Source: Hericium rajendrae (Eukaryota; Basidiomycota; Agaricomycetes; Russulales; Hericiaceae). Taken from it: a stretch of DNA of 64,000 nt. Both the position numbers and the translations under genes were made by a program. Under the pieces are notes generated by a model. That model searched no databases and was not told where the DNA came from. It was given only the letters and a program-made list of their open reading frames with translations. Of this stretch, positions 45,316 to 57,291 are shown one piece after another; position 1 is the first letter of the stretch; each line of letters opens with the position of its first letter. The DNA lies in NCBI GenBank assembly GCA_033439255.1, contig CM065882.1, positions 2,170,001-2,234,000 on the forward strand. The letters are read 5' to 3'.

Positions 45316-48300
45316 CTAAACGATCCTGAATCCAGGAGCCGAGGACTCGCTCGCTCCGTTGTTGATAAGAGACCCGTCGCCACGAAGAGTCACGTACTTG
45401 TGGTTCGAGGCTGCGAGGATGGTGTATACCCCAGCCGCGGCGCCCTGCTTCTGGCGAATGATGAAGATCTCCCATGCCGAAGCAGTTGCGCGGACGGCCT
45501 GGAGAGTAAAGTTGCCCGACTGGTCTGCGGTGACGTACTGGTTGTTGCTCAGAAGCTTGATGGTGCCGGCGTTGGGAGCAAAGCCGAAGTTCAGCTGCGC
45601 GGCATCGGACTGGGATGTGCTCGAGGCGACGAGGTTGCTACTGGCGTCGGCTACAACGTAGTGGCCGGCATCAGCGGATTGAATGGTGAAGTTGCCGAGG
45701 GGATTCGCTGGGCTGGAAGAACACGCTCCGCCAGCGTTTGGGCGCGTTGAGATGAAGTAGAGCTGGTTGGAGAAGGTGTTGCCCGTGCCCCAGTCCGTGA
45801 GGCCTGAAGACAACGACGCCGCTGTCTTGGGATCTGTGTTGGAAAGCGCGCAGTAAGATGACACTCTTCCAGGAATCGCTGCACAGAAATCATTTTGAGA
45901 CAAGGCGACAATAGAAAAAAGCTGCACACGAACGCATAGGTGCCAGTGTTGTCGTTGAGCTCATCGGAAGCCCAGTTCACCATCGCGTTAACCCAGTCCG
46001 CGTCGTACAGAATTTCCTTGTCGGGCGTTACTGGAAGGATCTGGATGGCAGCGATCTCAACTTTCTGGTCTCCCCAGAACCTGCGATGGCCAGCGATTAG
46101 TATTGTAAATATGTAAAACACTCGGCGAGAAGACTCACAGCCAAGCACCAGACTGCCAATCTTCGACATTGCCCATCGTGGTCAAAGCGCGAGTCTCGGC
46201 CTCGGGGTAAGGGTTGTCGCGGTCGTTCGGGCTTGCGTTGGGGTACAAGTGCCAGTAGGTCTGGACGGCCTGCACCTCAGTCGCGAGCAACAAGCGAGCG
46301 TAGTTTCTGAAGTCGGCGCTGGCCTGAGACACGGTTGCCCACAACAAAGCGCCTGACGATAGTAGAAACGATAAGTTAGGTGGAGAAAAAGAAACCCAAC
46401 AGGGATCAGGCGCAGGGACGGACCGTAGTATCCATTGATAGCTTCACCGGATGATTCTTGGTCCCTGCTTCCAGCACCATTGGCGATACCGGATGCTGCA
46501 AGGGAGTTAGCTTGATTATGATTCAGTGCATATAGGATCAAACTCACCCCAAGAGTGGCCTGCGAACCAATCACGATGGCGCGTCACCGGGAAATACGTG
46601 TCCTGGGTCGAAGGATTGACGATGTCACGAAGGAGATATGTGACTTCGTTCTGGTGCTGGTTGAGCCAATTACCGTCGTATCTAGCATCATTGTTAGGAT
46701 ATAAGAATGTCGAGAGGCATTTCACTCACTTCGCAATGACAGCAGCTCCAGTGAGGAAGTACCCATAGTGGAAGTGATGGTCGTTGTAGTAGCCATTGCC
46801 ATAATCCACCCAGGTGTTGTCGTAACCTTGCTATAATTCCGATGCATAGGTTGAAAAAGAGAGAAGCCCAATGAAACTGACGGCTTACGTTGTTGATGAT
46901 ACCACCCCAGACTGTCTCATAGGCAGCCAAAACAGGTGACCCTGCTGTGAACTAAAAGGAAATTAACGTCTGGGAAGTGACCGCCTTTTCAAAAACATAC
47001 CCAATAATTGTAGGTAGTCTCAAGCCACGTAATAACAGGCTGGATGAGATCCTGGCGGCCGACATGGTCTGCAATCAGGCTAGACTACAGGTCAGCAAGT
47101 CCGCGTCTACAGGCAATAGCCACTTACGCAAGTCTGGCCTTAGCGGCAATCTTGTTACCCCAGCCATAGAAGTCTCCCGGCACATCAGGCGTAGTGGCCA
47201 CCAGCTGATTGATCTCATACTCGAGACCCTGGATCAGCGCCGACGTGCATGACGCGTCAGGTGCACGAGGGGCGTTGAAGTCGATGTTCGGTAGAGTATA
47301 CTTCTGGGTCCAAACGTTCCCGAGGACAGGGTACATCCAGCCCTTCGTGGTCAGGTAGTTCAAGGAGTTGGTAACCGGGAAGTTCGGGTTCTGAAGAGCC
47401 TTGCTGTAGACCGACCGCCTATTGTCAGTACAAGTCCAGGAAACTGGACAGGTATGAAAGCCTACCGATGATGGGGCCAGGTGAGCATCAGCAGATTGCT
47501 GGCGGACCCGGTGACTTGCCACGTAAAGGTCAAGGTACCAGTGTTGACATCCGGGAATGCATAGTCCACATCGACGGCAGTCGGGTAGTTCGCAGAATAC
47601 TGGTCCAATATCGCAGCGTGCGACGGATCGTTCAGCTTGACAACCCTCAAGACACCTGCATGACTCTCAGCTAATGTCCGCTATTTGGTGTGATATTGGC
47701 ATACCGTTGAATTGGCCGGACGCGGTGATCGTTCCGCTGTTGGCTGCAGCTGTCGCCGTGAGAGAGATAGATCCCGAGAGTGAATAGATGATGTAGGTTC
47801 CAGCGCTGTTGATGACCTGGAAGCGAGTACCGGAGGTCGTCACTACGTTGCGACTTCAGTCAAATGGAATTTAGAAACCGTAGTATACAGACAAACGAAC
47901 CACTGTCGCCCTCATTGACAGTCTGGCCACCAAAAGAAGTAATAAGACCTTGTCCACTCGTGAACTTGGGCGTCGCGTTGGCGTAAGTGAACGTCAGATA
48001 AGGCGAGCCAGGAATGAGCGGGGTCGTTAGCGTGCTCAAACCCGTGAAATACTGCACGGTGACAGTTTGCCTGTCCTATTCGCGAGCAAAATAATTAGCG
48101 CAAAAGTTACATATATAACATGTATGGGACGTTCCCATGACAGTGCTTTGTGGTCGCCTCTGTTCCCAGAGTGTTCCGAGAAACCCGCAGTCCAGTCGGT
48201 CTGCGTGGGTTGCTTGATGGACGTACCGTCCCACTGGCGGCTGGTCGAAATTCCGAAGTTTATGCCGGCGGGCTGCAGGCTAGACTCGTACGGAAACGGG

Positions 48301-48605
48301 CCAGCAGAGACACTGAAAAACGGGGAAATGGGCAAATGTGAATTTCTGTGGTACTTGGACGATGAAGACGAAAATCGGACTTACGCATCGCCAGTACCAG
48401 CAGCAAAGCCAGACCACCAGTCGTTCGTCGGGTAAGGCGGGTTGTGGCCGACGAAGAAAGAGGTCAAGGGCGGCTGGTCGACGGCGACGGAGCCACCAGT
48501 GGGATTGGGTTGATCGGTTCCAATGGGCCCAAAAACCGCAGAGGTAAATCCAACGGTGCCTAGGACAGCGAGCAGACGTCGGACGGACGGTAGAATGGAC
48601 CTCAT
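45316..48605 (-). CDS. Secreted GH81 endo-beta-1,3-glucanase with C-terminal beta-trefoil-like domain
   Basis: Many introns; product about 900 aa. Signal peptide [25 protein letters not shown]81 landmarks in order are [86 protein letters not shown] with the catalytic-acid region, [13 protein letters not shown] and [21 protein letters not shown] with the ESxxE catalytic glutamates. The C-terminal ~150 residues ([49 protein letters not shown]) are three fascin-like beta-trefoil repeats, plausibly glucan-binding. The enzyme cleaves beta-1,3-glucan in wall remodelling or mycoparasitism. No frame break was seen. Confidence 0.93.
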
Positions 48606-48964
48606 GGTAAGAAAGGCCTTGAATCGCTGAAGAAAGACATTAGACAGAGTCTCCCTTTATAAGACCGTCCACCAGGGACTCCTCAACGATCATTTACATC
48701 GAGCTTATTGGCAGAAAGATGATCCCAATCTGATACGTCGATATGCGGTATTGTCGCCGGGGGTTCAGACCGTTTCGGTGAGGGGGTCCAGAAAACTGTG
48801 AGGGATCTCACGAAAAATTCGAATGGGATGACTTGAGAAAAGATTTCTCTTTGAGTTCGTCTCCTGTGATTCAGCGAGCATGAGCCGTGCAGCACCTGAC
48901 AGCCTTAGCATTCGAACAACCGTTGTTTCGGAACAGGCCATGAAATGAAGACGACCAACTTGTA
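48606..48964. other. Promoter region of GH81
   Basis: Holds the GH81 TATA box; no additional gene. Confidence 0.5.
48655..48661 (-). promoter_or_regulatory. TATA box of the GH81 gene
   Basis: On the minus strand TATAAAG lies 50 bp upstream of the GH81 start codon. Confidence 0.6.
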
Positions 48965-49425
48965 TTACGACCGCTGACGTTGAAGATGCCGCATGGTCGA
49001 GTTGACGAACGCTGCGTGAACTGCTGGGTTTTCATGTTCGACGCGCCGAAGCAGCATGATTTTGTCAAAGCACGTCTCCTGGACATGATATATGGAGGTA
49101 AGAGCCGGAGACCCACCGGAAGTAGAGCAGTCGGCGGTCTCTGCGACCAAGACTGCCGCTTGCAAGACAGAGAGATAAGTCCGAGAAACACGTTGAGAGA
49201 TGGCACGTGAGTCGGGGGCATCTGCGAGAAGGACAGAACTCTGAGCGAAGCCCTTGACGACAGCACCGACGCCAAGACTGACCTTGTGGAACGGCTTCTT
49301 TCAACAAGCGTGCCCTGGCAGCTGTACCATGAGCAAAGATGTCGCCTTCTAGAATGCATTCTGCAGAGAAGCCCTGAGATCACGAAGCTGCTCACATACC
49401 CGGTCGCTCCTGATGATCTTAAATG
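48965..49425 (-). pseudogene. Unidentified helical protein gene, frame-disrupted
   Basis: Reading down the minus strand, three frames in succession give protein-like sequence: RSFKIIRSDRVCEQLRDLRASLQNAF, then EGDIFAHGTAARARLLKEAVPQ, then VSLGVGAVVKGFAQSSVLLADAPDSRAISQRVSRTYLSVLQAAVLVAETADCSTSGGSPALTS and IYHVQETCFDKIMLLRRVEHENPAVHAAFVNSTMRHL to a stop at 48965. The first switch is a -1 change and the second +1 (or a missed intron). The sequence looks like an alpha-helical domain, but I cannot name the family. A further minus-strand frame up to 50027 could be its 5' part. It is either a decayed gene or a real gene with sequence errors. Confidence 0.4.
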
Positions 49426-50052
49426 AACGACTGGATTAGGAAAACGCACACGAAAAGTGATGTGTGCGCATCGTTTAGCGCAGTCAGTTTGCGAAGGAAC
49501 CTTGGCTTGGTCGGTCGTGTGGGATCTTGGTATGAGCCTACTACATAGGAGCCAGCGTTATTTCACTGAGGAGTGAGTTCTGGGAAGCTCTCAGGCGGTA
49601 CGTGTCGAAATCTAGAATGGCAGGGAAGACTGGTTTCACTTCCTATCATATGGCTACCGGCGGTATCGACGTCACCAGATTCTCCAGTCCGGGGCAAGGT
49701 GTGGCGGCGAGTACCTCTTTCAAAATCAGGAAAGACTGGAGATGATGCCTGATGAGTTTGCATGCCACATCGGGACTGGTATCCGATTAGCATGGTTTCC
49801 GCGATCAGCAAACCTATAACATTTCCAAATACATTGTCCCTGGAGATGGAGGTTCGACAAGGATGGTCTTTGAACATTTCCGAAAAGTGCCCGTGTGTGT
49901 GATCACAGAAGAGGCGCGTTACAGAAGGGGACAGAACAACGCGATGCATGCGTCGACTACCAGATGACCTAGTAAAATGACTGATATTGACGTGGACGAT
50001 GCTGAAAGATTCGGTTGACACGTACACAGACGGAGATAATACTATATTGCCG
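49426..50052. other. Uncertain region upstream of the disrupted gene
   Basis: A minus-strand frame (49563-50027) contains DNVFGNVIGLLIAETMLIGYQ and might be an upstream exon of the disrupted gene. No splice link can be demonstrated. Confidence 0.3.
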
Positions 50053-50653
50053 TCAGGTCGATGAGGGTTGACGCAGCAGCTCCGTCAGCAAATCCACTAC
50101 TTTCCTCTTTGCATCCTCTTTCTCTTGGCTTGCGATTTTGAACTCTGCGTCTCGCCGATTGACGATTTGAGCCTCGTCAGATAGCAAGAGCAGCAGCTTC
50201 ATAGAATGTATGATGGACAAAAGAGAATTGGCAGCCCTGACCTAATAAAATTAGAAATACCTAAGATTAGCCCGAGAGCAACGATCAACGAATGGGTTGT
50301 AGGACTCGCCATCGATTCTGCACGAAATTGGGCCTGAAATGCTTCTTGAGCAATTTTGAACTTATCTTTGTCGTTGATCTGATAATGCATCGGACGTTGA
50401 GTTCCATTCCAGGCGTATAATGAGTTCCGATTATGCTTACAGACGCGAGGTTCACCAAGTCCACCATGCCTTCAGCCAACGTTTCGATGTCAACGTCTAT
50501 CTTCTTGTTCCATTCCTCTTCAATATTGTCGAGGTACTCAGTTGAATCCTGTTCGACAATATTTTGCGATACCCCGTGTCGATGCAGTTGCAAGAGGTTT
50601 GCGGTCGGGAGCGCAGATGGTCTAGAGACGTCCGTTTGGGGTGGTTCGGCCAT
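50053..50653 (-). CDS. MED22: Mediator complex subunit 22 (Srb6)
   Basis: Three exons, about 165 aa, the family length. Key blocks are EYLDNIEEEWNKKIDVDIETLAEGMVDLVNLAS, INDKDKFKIAQEAFQAQFRAESM and VRAANSLLSIIHSMKLLLLLSDEAQIVNRRDAE, ending with a charged helix (EKEDAKRKVVDLLTELLRQ). This is the MED22/Srb6 signature of a short four-helix protein in the Mediator head that pairs with MED11 and MED17 to contact RNA polymerase II. The frame is intact. Confidence 0.93.
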
Positions 50654-51064
50654 GGCTCATAGGATGCACAGGTGGTTCGATCTCATTCAGCCCAGGCCAC
50701 CATTCATGGACTTCGGATCCTTCGCTATCTGAAGCTGAAAAGAAAGCTGCAGGAGGAAGACTTCGGTACGAATAACTTCACGGAACTTGAAGGCAATGTG
50801 TAACGGAGATGGGACCCAGAAAGTTCGGCGGGCCGGGTAAAGATCGTTCCCACGCTCCACGTAAGGAGGAGGAGAGTCTGCCGTTGCAAATCGTAACCAG
50901 TTCTGTACGGCCACCGCTGCTGTGTTTCCCTCTTTTCACCGCCCCGCTCATGTCCTTTCCAACGTAGGGAGGACTTTCAAGTTTAACTAACCAGAGGACA
51001 ACGCCGTATCGCTCTCAACAACCGAAATTAGCATCAGCAGATAACTTGCGTTCACGACAGGACC
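50654..51064. promoter_or_regulatory. Divergent promoter region, MED22 / MGM1
   Basis: About 410 bp shared between the two head-to-head genes; no clear TATA box. Confidence 0.4.
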
Positions 51065-54059
51065 ATGTCTTCGGTTCTTCGCTCTCTCTCTGCGCAGAAG
51101 ACGGTGACATATGGACTCAATGCGTCACGAAGAACTCTGGAATCAGCGCGGCCAACCCACCGTCAATTCACAACGGTGTTGATGCAAAGCCCTGCGCGTC
51201 TTCGGATGCGCCATGCATCATCTGCCGCAGCGATCCGCCAGCTCGGCAGACGGAGTATTTCCTACGGGTTCGTTCCAAGAATGGTACTGCGTGCATTCCG
51301 GGTCCCTATAGCAGGAGCGACCATTGGTGCAGGAGGATTCACATATGCGAACTACAAGTTCGAAGGTGCGCCTGGTATCTTCTCCGTGAATACCGTGTAT
51401 CTCTGACATGTACGTGTTCTCAGAGTTCAAGAAAACCACGGAAGGTTGGATCTCGACCGTCAAGGGCACAGCGACGGATATCTTTGACACCGCGTCGGGC
51501 GGCTTGAAGAACGTGACCGATCGCGTTTCGGAGGTCAAGCTGCCCAATTTCGAGGCGCCTCAATTCCTAAAGGACCTGTTCTCCGAAAAGGAAGGTCGCT
51601 CGAATGGCGATCAGGAAGCGCACGACAGACATGGCGAGTCTTCAGGGAAAGGTCGACCGGACGGCGAGGATGCCGCGCTCGCGGCATTAATGGCAGCTAC
51701 CATGGCATCGCCGTCCGATTCCAAGGTGACAATCGAGGATATAGACGATTTTCAGGCTCGAATCAGAATGGGCTCATGCATCTGACGAAGAAACTCATTG
51801 AGATCAGAACCATGCTGCTCAGTATCGATCAGAGCGATGCGCTCAAGCTGCCAAGTATTGTGGTCATTGGAAGCCAGAGCTCAGGGAAAAGCTCTGTTCT
51901 AGAGGCCATCGTTGGGCATGAGTTCCTTCCAAAGTGAGTATTCATCGTTCTGCCAAACTCAACGATATTGACTTCATGTCCCAGGGGAAACAATATGGTG
52001 ACCCGCCGCCCTATTGAGCTCACACTGATCCACACTCCCGCCAATGGAACGGATGCGGTCGAATATGGCGAATTTCCCGGCCTTGGGTTGGGCAAAATCA
52101 CCGATTACGCATACATCCAGAAGACGCTCACCGACCTGAACCTGGCGGTCCCGTCCACAGACGCAATCTCCAACGAACCCATCGACCTCCGCATCTACAG
52201 TCCTCACGTCCCCGACCTCACCCTGATCGATCTGCCTGGTTACGTCCAGATCGCCTCTTTGGACCAGCCCGAGACCCTCAAGGAAAAAATCACGGCGCTG
52301 TGCGAGAAGTACATCCGCGAGCCGAACATCATCCTTGCCGTCTGCGCCGCTGACGTCGATCTCGCGAACTCACCGGCGCTCCGGGCTAGCCGCAAAGTGG
52401 ACCCGCTCGGTTTACGCACGATTGGTGTGATCACCAAGATGGACCTCGTGCCGCCGGATCAGGGCGCCACCATTCTGTCTGGAAACAGATATCCTCTGCA
52501 CTTGGGCTATGTGGGCGTCGTCTGCAAGCCGTCTGGCAAGAAGGGTAGGAAGGAGTCAATGGAACTTGTCGCCCGCCGCGGGACGATTTCTTCCGTTCCA
52601 ACAGGGAACAGTTCTACGGCACAGGACATCTCATGGTCGGAACCGACACTCTTCGTCGTCGGCTCATGGAAGTTCTCGAGTCATCCATGGCTTCGTCCCT
52701 GCATGGGATCACGAACGCCGTGCAGCTCGAGCTGGAAGAAGCGCAGTACCAGTTCAAAGTGCAGTACAACGACCGGCGGATCTCGCCCGAGTCCTACGTC
52801 GCGGAGACCGTGGACGCGCTGAAGGCGCGCTTCAAGGAGTTCACGGCGCAGTTCCGCAAGCCCGCGGTGCGCGAGAAGCTGAAGGGCATGCTCGACGAGC
52901 GCGTGATGGACGTGCTCGAGCAGCTGTACTGGAGCGACAAGCGGCTGCCCGAGTTCACCGCGCTCGGCGAGTCGCGCGTGCGCCCTGAGGACGTCGAGCC
53001 ATATTGGCGCTACAAGCTCGAGGCGGCGTCGTCGCTGCTGACCAAGTCGGGCGTCGGGCGCGACGCGACGCTGCTCGTCGCGGACGGGCTGCGCGCGCTG
53101 ATCGATGGGATCGCGGCGGGCGAGCCGTTCACGTTCCACCCGCGCGCGTCGGAGCGCCTCGTCGAGTTTGCGCATATGATTCTGCGGGATCGCATCCCGC
53201 TCACGGCGGACCAGGTCGAGAACTGCATCAAGCCGTATAAGTACGAGGTCGAGGTCGACGAGCGCGAGTGGGAGAGCGGGCGGAAGGAAGCGGTGGGGCT
53301 GTTCGAGCGGGAGATGGTGATGTGTGAGGAGAAGCTGAAGGAGATCCGGAGGAAGGTTGGCGGGAGCAGGCGGCTGAATAATCTTGTGTCGTATGTGCGG
53401 GGGGTTGAGGAGCGGGAGATGGAGAGGAAGATGAAGCGGCTCGCTATGGTTGCGTCGGGCGAGGACGACCCTCCCGTGCCCTCGGAGGAGGAATCGTACA
53501 AGTATCCACCAGGGCAGATTCTGGATGGTATGCTTTTGTTTTCTCTGCTCCTGCATCGTGGGCTGACGATAGCGCCTAAATCAGCCCGACACGCTGCACT
53601 CTACAGTGATCGTCTCGCTACGCTTAAGCTTCGGCTAGCAGCGCTCAAGGCGAAACGGTGCAAGTCGGGACCGGAGAACGATCTTCTCTGTCCTGAGGCG
53701 TTCCTCAACGTCGTGGCCGACAAGCTGCATACACGTCGGCGATGTTCATCAACATCGAGCTGCTCGACCAGTTCTTCTATCAGTTCCCCAGAGAGATTGA
53801 TTCGCGGCTGTTGTACGACCTCGATCGCAAAGAGATCGTCGAGTTTGCGCGCGAGAATCCTGTGGTCAGACGACACCTGGACTTGCAAGAGCGCAAGGAT
53901 AAGTTAGAGGAGGTAAGAATTTTGTTGCTCTTTCCGTAGTCCAGATGCTTACGGGTCAAATTGCAGGTCATGAAGCAGCTCAACAGTTTATCGACACTTC
54001 GTGCAGACGTGAAGACGACACCACACCGACCGCGTGGACTGTTCGGCGGCATGTTCTGA
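51065..54059 (+). CDS. MGM1: Mitochondrial dynamin-like GTPase MGM1/OPA1, frame-broken in this sequence
   Basis: Starts in context ACCATGTC with an Arg/Ser-rich presequence, then an inner-membrane segment ([22 protein letters not shown]). The GTPase domain has G1 GSQSSGKSS, switch block [18 protein letters not shown]3 LTLIDLPGY and G4 TKMD. The middle/stalk has [43 protein letters not shown] and the GED part [20 protein letters not shown] to [12 protein letters not shown]. This is Mgm1, which fuses inner membranes and shapes cristae. Two -1 shifts occur, in ARRG/DDFF (about 52580) and in VADKL/YTSAM (about 53726), each cured by one G or C. An intron of about 41 bp joins SDSK to [10 protein letters not shown]. 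Everything else is conserved, so the shifts are probably assembly errors in an essential-type gene. Confidence 0.93.
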
Positions 54060-54245
54060 TTCTTGTTTGACTACGATTTCCTGTTTGATTCTCTATCTTA
54101 CCATTTTGGATTGGATTGTACATGGATCTTTATTCCCCACTCAGATACGCTCCCTCGTAATAGCGTTTGGCACGAAATTAATTAAGCTTAAAAAGATGAT
54201 ACACATAGAAACACAAAGTATAGGCTGGTCTAAGGACCAGGATAT

Positions 54246-54804
54246 CTAGAGTTTTGCCTTGGTCTTTGCCGCCTGCGAGAGCACATCAGATACGGTGCCA
54301 GCGACATAAAAAAAGCGGATGCACAGACCTTGAGCAGTCCGTCGAGCTTGGTGGCAAGCATCATGTTGCCCTTGGTCTTGAGCTTGCCGGTCAAGAACGC
54401 CTTCTGTCCATCGAGCTTGCCGTCCGCAAGGCTAGTGAAGGTCTCATCGGAGAGGATGATGGTGACGTTCGGCTTGGGCTTCGTCGATGCGCCCTTGGTG
54501 ATCTTGCCGGTGTTCTTCATGTCGATCGTCCAGACGCCCTCCGCGCCGGCCGCGTTCTTGACGCGTATCTCGAAGATGCCATTCGTCTGAGGCGCAGCGC
54601 GCGGTGAGTGGATCTGGAATGATACGGGAGGAAGGCGGCACACCTTCTTGATCTGCGCCTTCTTCTCCTCCTCGCTGTACGAGTCGAACACCTCCGAGAG
54701 CGCCACGAGGATCTCTGAAGTCTAGTTGCGGCATGAGCGACGCGTTCACGTACAGGAAATCGTGGATAAAATACCTTGAAGCCTTCTACTTTAAGATCGG
54801 ACAT
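54246..54804 (-). CDS. SCP2 sterol-transfer-domain protein with peroxisomal signal
   Basis: Four exons give about 130 aa consisting almost only of an SCP2 domain: SEILVALSEVFDSYSEEEKKAQIKK, NGIFEIRVKNAAGAEGVWTIDMKNTG, PNVTIILSDETFTSLADGKLDGQKAFLTGKLKTKGNMMLATKLDGLLKA. The protein ends TKAKL; AKL is an accepted PTS1 tripeptide, so peroxisomal import is expected. SCP2 proteins bind acyl-CoA, sterols or other lipids in a hydrophobic tunnel and support peroxisomal beta-oxidation. The frame is intact. Confidence 0.93.
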
Positions 54805-56197
54805 GTTTACAATGGTATGGACGTCTAGGGTAAGAGATCGATGAGGTATGTCGCAGACGAGCGTTGGTGAGACTCAGACGAGGGCAATAAGTAGGTGGTT
54901 GTTGACTCGCATGTGATTAGCCACTTCCCCATGATGATGATGGTCGCGCGACTGCACCCGACGCTGACCCCAGTACTGTGTACTGAAGTACTGATGGTCG
55001 ACTCCCACTGCAGATCACTCGTCTTTGCCTGCTCATCGCAAGCGGAATTATGGACCCACGAGTTTACACATATTCGTGAATCGTGTGCTTCACTGCTGTT
55101 ATTTTCATTGCACCACTTCTATCGGGCTTGCTGCAACGCTGCGGTCCTGCCTAATTTCTGCTCGAACATCTCGGAATTGTAACGGAAGAGCACTTCTTAT
55201 TATAAGGAGGCTTCTTATGACTGTTTCAGGATGAACTAGTGTGCACTGTGCACAGAGGTCTTATCGACTTCACCGAGCGACAGCGAGGTATATTCCGACC
55301 CTTCAATTCTGACATTCTTTGCGAGGACGTCCACCTGGTCATGGACCACGTCTCTTGTAAACAATGAGTCAAATTGTATTACTCATATTCTTCGTGGTAA
55401 GGTCTGCCGCGGCGCGTATTCTTCATCTTCTCATTCTCAGACTCGCCACTCCTGTCTCTATCATATTTACGACTTGAAATATCATTGTTGATGCTTGCCT
55501 GATTCCTGGCTCAGCTCCTAATTACCCGTAATTTCCTTGCACCCGCCTCTTTTTCCCTTGCAGATATGATCTTTCCTTATCCATTTTCTTTTTGCTTTTG
55601 CCCGCACTTCATCTTCAATTCTTGTCCATACTTAGGAAATGTGTTCTATCACTCTGAGTATGTATAACTTAAAAATGTACTCAGGAGCGGAAAACTACTT
55701 CAGACGAAACTCGAGCGAGGTGATGCGCCGGGATGCCGCCAGGCCCGGCGCTATTCGAGTCTATATTACACGTGGTTATTACGCCCGCATCGCTTAGGAC
55801 ATGCCACTGGATAAGACCACAGTAAAACAGCCCGGAATAGGCCGGGAACACGGTGGTCAACGAACAAAAAAGGAGGGTGAGACCAGGTCCATGCCATGCC
55901 AAAAGCTCACTCTCGAGTACGCCGTCGTCGTTTATGGTCTTACGCAGTCCGAAGACGACTGCCCCGCAGCTGTAGAAGAGATTCTGAGCAAACCGACTCA
56001 GGAACGTGTGAGTGGAGCGAACCGAACACGTGCGCAAACTGCGACTGGAAAAGGCAGTGAAGGGCGGCTGGGCCTTGAATGGGTCGCACTATCCTCCTCC
56101 CGCCACCGTTATAGGGTCTTCCCTTACACCCAACCCTGCTATCACTCGCCTTTGTCCAATCTGTCTCCGTACACCAGCATACACCTCACCGTCACCC
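54805..56197. other. 1.4 kb intergenic, nothing recognised
   Basis: Divergent spacer between SCP2 and MAF1. Short ORFs on both strands lack support. Pyrimidine-rich stretches near 55400-55640 could belong to MAF1's distal promoter. Confidence 0.45.
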
Positions 56198-57291
56198 ATG
56201 AAGTTCATAGACGTCCCGGAGCTGTCGCGCCTCGCCCAAGCCCTCACCCACGAGGGCCCCGAGTGTTCCGTACACACGCGAATAGAGGCCTACAGTTGCA
56301 AGAGCGTCAAACGCGACAAGAAGCTCTTCAAGTCCCTCGAACACGCATACAACGATGAGGTCTCCAACTCGCCACCGCTTCCGTCCTTCATTACCGTCGA
56401 CCACGAACCCGAGATGACGCCTTTCGGCCCCATCGACAAGCATGCATCCCGCAAGACTCTCTATCTCCTCATCGCCACCCTCAACATCGCATTCCCAGAC
56501 CATGAGTTCTCCGACGTGAAGCCCGCCCACTTCAGCAAGGAGCCGAGCGGCGCAAGCGTGCTCAACTCGCTCAGTACCACCCTCGTGTCACCACGCGCAG
56601 GCATGCGCGCGCCCCGCACGTACTCGTCCTACCCGCCCACCTCCAACGACTTCTTCCCATCCTCCCTCCCCACCTCGTCCTCGCCCCCAAGCTCGCTCGT
56701 CAGCCCGTACGCCCCGCCGCAGATCATGTCCGGCACGCACCCCACGCTCTACCGCATCCTCGACGACGTCATCGGTCTCCCCGAGTGCGAGGTCTTCTCC
56801 TACTCGCCCGACGTCGAGTCCGATCCGCATGCGAACGATTACTCCGACGAGGAGGAGGACGTCGCCTCCATCGGCGACTCCGCTTCGTCCGAAGATGATG
56901 AAGAAGACACTTTCGCGTTCGACGACTACGACATAGACAACGACATCGACAAGACGCTCTCGCACGCGCGCCCTATGCCCAGCCGGCCCTCGCGCATAGC
57001 GGGTGACCGCGGCGACGAGGACGAGGACGCCATGCTCCCGCCGTCGCCGCTGTACATGCGCCGGCACGGCGCACTGCTGTGGAGCTCGCACTGGTTCTTC
57101 CTGAACCGCAAGCTCAAGCGCATACTGTTTGTGTCCGTGTGGGCGCGCTCTCGCGGGATGGCGCGCTACGAGTTCGACGAGGGTACGGCAGCGCCGAGCG
57201 CGTGCCGACGATATCGGGCGAGCGCTTCCTCGGGTGGGAGGGTGCGGTGGGCGCCGGCGCGCGCGCGATGGGCCTGAGCGCTTCGGTCTAG
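56198..57291 (+). CDS. MAF1: MAF1, repressor of RNA polymerase III
   Basis: An essentially intron-free frame of about 360 aa. The N-terminal A box reads MKFIDVPELSRLAQALTHEGPECSVHTRIEAYSCK; box B follows as LYLLIATLNIAFPDHEFSDVKPAHF; box C has the WFFLNRKLKRILFVSVWARSR strand. A long Ser/Pro-rich, then acidic (DEEEDVASIGDSASSEDDEED) insertion separates the blocks, as in other basidiomycetes, and is the likely TORC1/PKA phospho-region. A -1 shift at about 57181 (EFDEG) moves the conserved ending ERFLGWEGAVGAGARAMGL into another frame; one extra G restores it. Confidence 0.93.

Noticed and set aside
52681-53556. Long antisense ORF (291 codons) opposite MGM1
   Set aside because: Shadow frame created by the high third-position G/C of the conserved MGM1 stalk; Leu/Arg/His-rich with no domain.
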